Positions 7,833-10,507 of a stretch of DNA of 10,507 nucleotides are shown one piece after another. Position numbers and translations under genes: made by a program. This DNA comes from Pseudomonadota bacterium (GTDB lineage: Bacteria > Pseudomonadota > Gammaproteobacteria > Steroidobacterales > Woeseiaceae): the NCBI GenBank assembly GCA_022565135.1, contig JADFKA010000039.1, forward strand, positions 1 to 10,507, read 5' to 3'. How positions within the stretch are numbered: the first letter of the stretch is position 1; every line of letters starts with the position of its first letter. The notes beneath the pieces are model-generated. The model searched no databases, was not told the DNA's origin, and saw only the letters and a list, made by a program, of their open reading frames with translations.

Positions 7833-7943
7833 TTAATTCCAGAGTTCTTGGAATGAGAGGACGAAGGTCATCAATGCGGCAACGAATAATTCCTTGGCGT
7901 CTCGCTCTTCAGCTTGATCGCTATGCGAATAATCCATTCGGCT

Positions 7944-8906
7944 CTACTTGGTGTCGACCGAGACCAGGTGGCGATCGAACCAATCGACCATGGTGTCAAA
8001 GTAGTCGGATATTTCAGGGTCTCCCGGTTCATTAAAATTATGGTTTTCACCGGGTAGCCTGACTAGCTCGACGACGACGCCTGCAGCTTCCAGTTTGTCC
8101 CTGAAAAGTTCGCTTTGTCTGAACGGCACGACCTTGTCTGCATCGCCGTGAATAAGAAGGACGGGTGCATCGTCCGCTGATACGTGTGCAACGGGGGAAA
8201 TATCCTGGACCAGCTGCGTCTCCAGTGCGTAGTAACCGCTCTGTACATGTCTTTTGTACAAGCGCAAACCCAGAAGCTCACTACTGCCGAACCTGCCGCC
8301 GCTTAGTATATTCGCAAGGTAGTCGGTCGGCGCAGACACCGCAATCACGGCCTGTACCTTGGAACTCTCACGGTTTATTGCACTGGGATCATGAGGATTT
8401 CCGTGCCCATCCATGACGCCCAGCAAACTGACGAATTGCGCACCTGAAGAATTGCCGATTGCACCGATTCGCTTAGGATCGATTGCATAACGGGCGGCGT
8501 GATGCCGCACGAAGCGTACAGCACGCTGAACGTCTTCGACCGGCGCGGGATAATGAAACCCGGGTGATGCTCGGTGATTAATGACAAACAATGTGTAACC
8601 GCCGGCCAATAGTGCGTCTGCGGCAAGGATGCTCCTCACGGACTCGCGTTCTTTCAAGGGCAGCGCATCGGCGCTGAGGGGCGCCGTAAATCCGCTTCCG
8701 GCGATGACGATTATGCCGTAGCCGTTTGCTTTGGCGGGGTGATGTACATCCAGCAATAGCGCCAAACCGGAGTGCATCCCAAAAACGACATTGGATTCAA
8801 TCCTGGCCTTGGCCGAAGACAATCCTGGAGTGGCCACCATGAGCAGGGCGACTGCTAACAGACAATCGAATGGTTTTGAAAATTGTCGCACGACGCTGCG
8901 CCCCAT
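7944..8906 (-). CDS. Secreted alpha/beta hydrolase, BD-FAE/esterase-lipase type
   Basis: Starting at ATG 8906 the product has 320 residues; a TTG one codon earlier is possible but unnecessary. Residues 1-34 form a signal peptide (basic start, LLAVALLMV core, SSAKA), so the mature enzyme should be periplasmic or secreted. The hydrolase core shows VIAGSGF (67-73) near the oxyanion position, where many relatives have HGGG, the nucleophile elbow GNSSG with Ser153, the acid in HGDADKVVP (Asp257), and His289 in GENHNF. The order and spacing of these motifs fit feruloyl-esterase-like (BD-FAE) and prolyl-oligopeptidase-like hydrolases of about 300 residues. It probably cleaves an ester bond; the substrate is unknown. 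It lies 23 nt downstream of the two-helix membrane protein gene and appears to be the last gene of that unit. The Shine-Dalgarno is weak (GAG 7 nt upstream), so coupling to upstream genes is likely. Confidence 0.9.
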   Translation of the reverse strand: MGRSVVRQFSKPFDCLLAVALLMVATPGLSSAKARIESNVVFGMHSGLALLLDVHHPAKANGYGIIVIAGSGFTAPLSADALPLKERESVRSILAADALLAGGYTLFVINHRASPGFHYPAPVEDVQRAVRFVRHHAARYAIDPKRIGAIGNSSGAQFVSLLGVMDGHGNPHDPSAINRESSKVQAVIAVSAPTDYLANILSGGRFGSSELLGLRLYKRHVQSGYYALETQLVQDISPVAHVSADDAPVLLIHGDADKVVPFRQSELFRDKLEAAGVVVELVRLPGENHNFNEPGDPEISDYFDTMVDWFDRHLVSVDTK

Positions 8907-8929
8907 CAAGTCACTCGGCTAAAGACCCA

Positions 8930-9280
8930 TCACAGATTCTTTTTTTCTTGAATCATGCCAAGTCGATAGGAATCGATAATTGCGAACAGCCAGCATGCAA
9001 CGAGAACCATTGCAGAAATATTCACGGTCGAATTATCTGTCGTACTGACGGAATTGGATACCAGTTGCGTAATGGTTCCTGAGTCAATGGCAATCTGACC
9101 ACTAGTAATCTTATCGATAAGGGCCATCGCTCGTTGCACGGCTATTTTGACGATGATGGCCGACGCCATCAGCGCGGTTACCATCAATACTGAGCCGCGT
9201 AAGCGCTGTTTCAATACAAAGTGCCCGATACCCGGAAATACCAGGCCAGACAGCAGGACAACTTTCGTCGATATCTTCAT
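8930..9280 (-). CDS. Small two-helix membrane protein, TM2-like, function unknown
   Basis: The 116-residue product starts at ATG 9280, 14 nt after the VOC gene stop. It has an N-terminal hydrophobic region with LVFPGIGHFVLKQRLRG (13-29), continuing into a helix to about residue 47, a polar middle (50-88) rich in Ser, Thr and Asn, and a second helix (about 89-106) ending in IIDSYRLG. The PGIGHF pattern followed by a basic turn and helix recalls TM2-type and related small membrane proteins, but the match is only by eye and no function follows. A longer frame to 9418 exists, but its extra 46 residues are Arg/Pro-rich and antisense-like in composition, lie over the VOC gene and do not look real. 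The 3' end has a run of seven A in the coding strand (EKKNL). No clear Shine-Dalgarno precedes it, so translational coupling to the VOC gene is likely. Confidence 0.75.
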   Translation of the reverse strand: MKISTKVVLLSGLVFPGIGHFVLKQRLRGSVLMVTALMASAIIVKIAVQRAMALIDKITSGQIAIDSGTITQLVSNSVSTTDNSTVNISAMVLVACWLFAIIDSYRLGMIQEKKNL

Positions 9281-9294
9281 TGGCACACTATAGG

Positions 9295-9711
9295 CTAATC
9301 GCCCCCTGTTGCGCCCGGACCCAGCGGCTGGCCGAAGCTGAATTCCACGAAGTTGCCGTCGGGGTCGCGGATGCCGCAATAGTAGCCGACAGGATAGGGG
9401 TTTTGGGATGGCTCCCACTCGAGAATTCCTTCCGCCCGAGCCTTGTCCGCGATGACATCCACTGCATCTTTAGTTTCCAAAGCAAATCCAAGATGCGAAT
9501 AGTCGCTGGAAATCTGATCGCGACCGGGACCGCCGGGAATGAACACCATGACGAATTCGCTTTCCTTGCCAGGCTCGGACAGCCAAACGACGCGTTTGCC
9601 ATCTTTCGTTCGATCATGGGTCAGGCGCATCTGCGCATAATTCTGATAAAAGGAGATGCAGGCATCGACGTCGCGAACGTGCAATGCCAGGTGAGTCAGG
9701 ACTGGTGACAT
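9295..9711 (-). CDS. VOC family protein (glyoxalase I-fold)
   Basis: The 138-residue product is a single vicinal-oxygen-chelate unit with two beta-alpha-beta-beta-beta repeats. The first repeat begins LTHLALHVRDVDACISFYQN, with His7 and FYQN typical of the fold; the second contains SHLGFALET (72-80, His73) and ends DPDGNFVEFSFGQPLG (116-131, Glu123). His7, His73 and Glu123 are likely metal ligands; Glu52 is a possible fourth. This pattern is close to lactoylglutathione-lyase (glyoxalase I)-like proteins, but the fold also covers dioxygenases and resistance proteins, so I do not assign glyoxalase I. The ATG lies inside the end of the dehydratase gene (16-nt overlap) with GGAG about 9 nt upstream, so it is in the same transcript. 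Probably cytoplasmic, since there is no signal peptide. Confidence 0.9.
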   Translation of the reverse strand: MSPVLTHLALHVRDVDACISFYQNYAQMRLTHDRTKDGKRVVWLSEPGKESEFVMVFIPGGPGRDQISSDYSHLGFALETKDAVDVIADKARAEGILEWEPSQNPYPVGYYCGIRDPDGNFVEFSFGQPLGPGATGGD

Positions 9712-10507
9712 TTCTGATCGCTCCCGGGTGTTGCTCCTCTAAGGACAGCTGCAAACAGGTCGGCGTCGATATTCCCACCGCTCAGGATCACAGCAATTTC
9801 TTTGCCGCGCACGGTGTCACGTTCCCGCAAAACGGCCGCGAGGGGTGCTGCGCCTGCACCTTCGACCACGTTGTGCGTGTCATGGAAATAAATTCGCATG
9901 GCCTCAGCCACTTCTTCCTCGCTGACTGCAACGATCCTGTCCGCGCCCTTGGAATATACGTCGAGAGCTTCCTGCACGGGAACGCGCACGGCCACGCCAT
10001 CTGCAAATGTGTTGGCATGCTCTGTCTCGATCAATTTCCCGGACTCGAATGATAATTTCGCGGTCTGGGCCTGTTCAGATACGACACCCACGATTTTCGT
10101 CCTGAGGCCCAGGGCGTCGCGCACGGAGATAACGCCGCAAATTCCCGATCCACAGCCAACCGGGACATATACCGTGTCCAGCTCAGGCACAGCGCAGAAC
10201 AGCTCAAGCGCGTAAGTAGATACGCCGCGCACGAGTTCGATGTGAAACGACGGCACCATAAAAAGATTGTCTTCGTCAGAAAGCCGCGCCGCCTCGATCC
10301 GCGCCGCATCGAAATCGTCACCAAATTCGACGACGGTTGCTCCAAATGCCCGCATTGCCGCATTTTTTTCCACGGAATTACCGTGCGGTACCACGACCTT
10401 CGATAGCAAGCCGGCTGCCGTAGCCGCTCGTGCCTGGCTCTGTCCGTGGTTACCGCGCGTTGCGGTTATGATTCCCTTTAGCGTGGGTTCGGTGCGCTGC
10501 AGCCAGT
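9696..10507 (-). CDS. PLP-dependent threonine/serine dehydratase-type enzyme (fold type II); 5' end cut by window
   Basis: The frame is open from the window edge to a TGA at 9696, giving 269 visible residues and lacking the N-terminus, including the PLP-binding Lys. The visible part starts with TATRGNHGQSQARAA, the Asn-bearing substrate/PLP motif of threonine and serine dehydratases. A Gly-rich phosphate loop follows, here PVGCGSGICG where many relatives have PVGGGGLIAG. Near the end, VVEGAGAAPLAA and LSGGNID complete the family pattern. The protein stops soon after LSGGNID, so no C-terminal ACT regulatory domain is present, as in catabolic or short dehydratases. The usual reaction is deamination of L-threonine or L-serine to a 2-oxo acid and ammonia; racemase or hydroxyamino-acid dehydratase relatives cannot be excluded. 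An in-frame TTG at 10409 is not the start, since conserved motif lies upstream of it. It overlaps the VOC gene by 16 nt. Confidence 0.92.
   Translation of the reverse strand, partial: WLQRTEPTLKGIITATRGNHGQSQARAATAAGLLSKVVVPHGNSVEKNAAMRAFGATVVEFGDDFDAARIEAARLSDEDNLFMVPSFHIELVRGVSTYALELFCAVPELDTVYVPVGCGSGICGVISVRDALGLRTKIVGVVSEQAQTAKLSFESGKLIETEHANTFADGVAVRVPVQEALDVYSKGADRIVAVSEEEVAEAMRIYFHDTHNVVEGAGAAPLAAVLRERDTVRGKEIAVILSGGNIDADLFAAVLRGATPGSDQKCHQS

Noticed and set aside
7828..7860. Imperfect inverted repeats around TTCCA and TGGAA as a terminator after the esterase
   Set aside because: The stems are about five base pairs, compete with each other and are not followed by a T run on the minus strand.
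9281..9418. N-terminal extension of the two-helix membrane protein
   Set aside because: The extra 46 residues are Arg/Pro-rich, lie over the VOC coding sequence and would precede a conventional membrane-protein start at 9280.
9280..9708. Plus-strand open frame of 142 codons
   Set aside because: It is antisense to the VOC gene, whose fold signatures are unmistakable. The antisense product has no family features.
10407..10409. TTG as the start of the dehydratase
   Set aside because: The frame remains open to the window edge and carries the conserved TATRGNHGQS motif upstream of this codon, so the gene is simply cut by the window.

Overview
All nine protein-coding genes I can support lie on the minus strand, so transcription runs from high to low coordinates. 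Both ends are cut: a dehydratase lacks its N-terminus at the right edge and a peptidase lacks its C-terminus at the left edge. G+C looks moderate by eye, the genes are tightly packed, and the proteins have Gram-negative-style export signals. This suggests an environmental proteobacterium, probably a gammaproteobacterium. That placement is inference from style, because no rRNA or marker gene is present. I saw no tRNA, rRNA, CRISPR array, insertion sequence, phage gene or convincing terminator.

Upstream block (10507 to 7944): a PLP-dependent threonine/serine dehydratase-type enzyme (5' cut) overlaps a VOC (glyoxalase-fold) protein by 16 nt. A 116-residue two-helix membrane protein follows 14 nt later, and a secreted alpha/beta hydrolase of the BD-FAE/esterase type 23 nt after that. 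The spacing suggests one transcript, but the products do not form an obvious pathway.

Middle block (7660 to 3299): after a 283-nt spacer come three genes whose stop and start codons touch with no intervening base. They are a membrane-anchored permuted NlpC/P60 (YiiX/YebB-like) cysteine hydrolase, a membrane-anchored alpha/beta serine hydrolase, and a YjiH-type Gate-domain inner-membrane protein. Both enzymes should face the periplasm. An exported two-enzyme plus transporter module is the most interesting hypothesis in the window, and its substrate is unknown.

Downstream block (3298 to 1): a 322-nt spacer carries a possible promoter and the remains, or a frameshifted copy, of a small secreted protein. 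Its last codon overlaps the start of the next gene in an ATGA arrangement. Next come a short-chain dehydrogenase/reductase with an unusual N-terminal export or anchor segment and, 51 nt later, a secreted S9 (prolyl oligopeptidase-type) peptidase with a TTG start.

Overall this is chromosomal-looking accessory metabolism rich in exported hydrolases: three serine hydrolases and one cysteine hydrolase, together with a Gate-domain membrane protein and a reductase. Family calls are strong where catalytic motifs are visible. Substrates and pathway links are inference.
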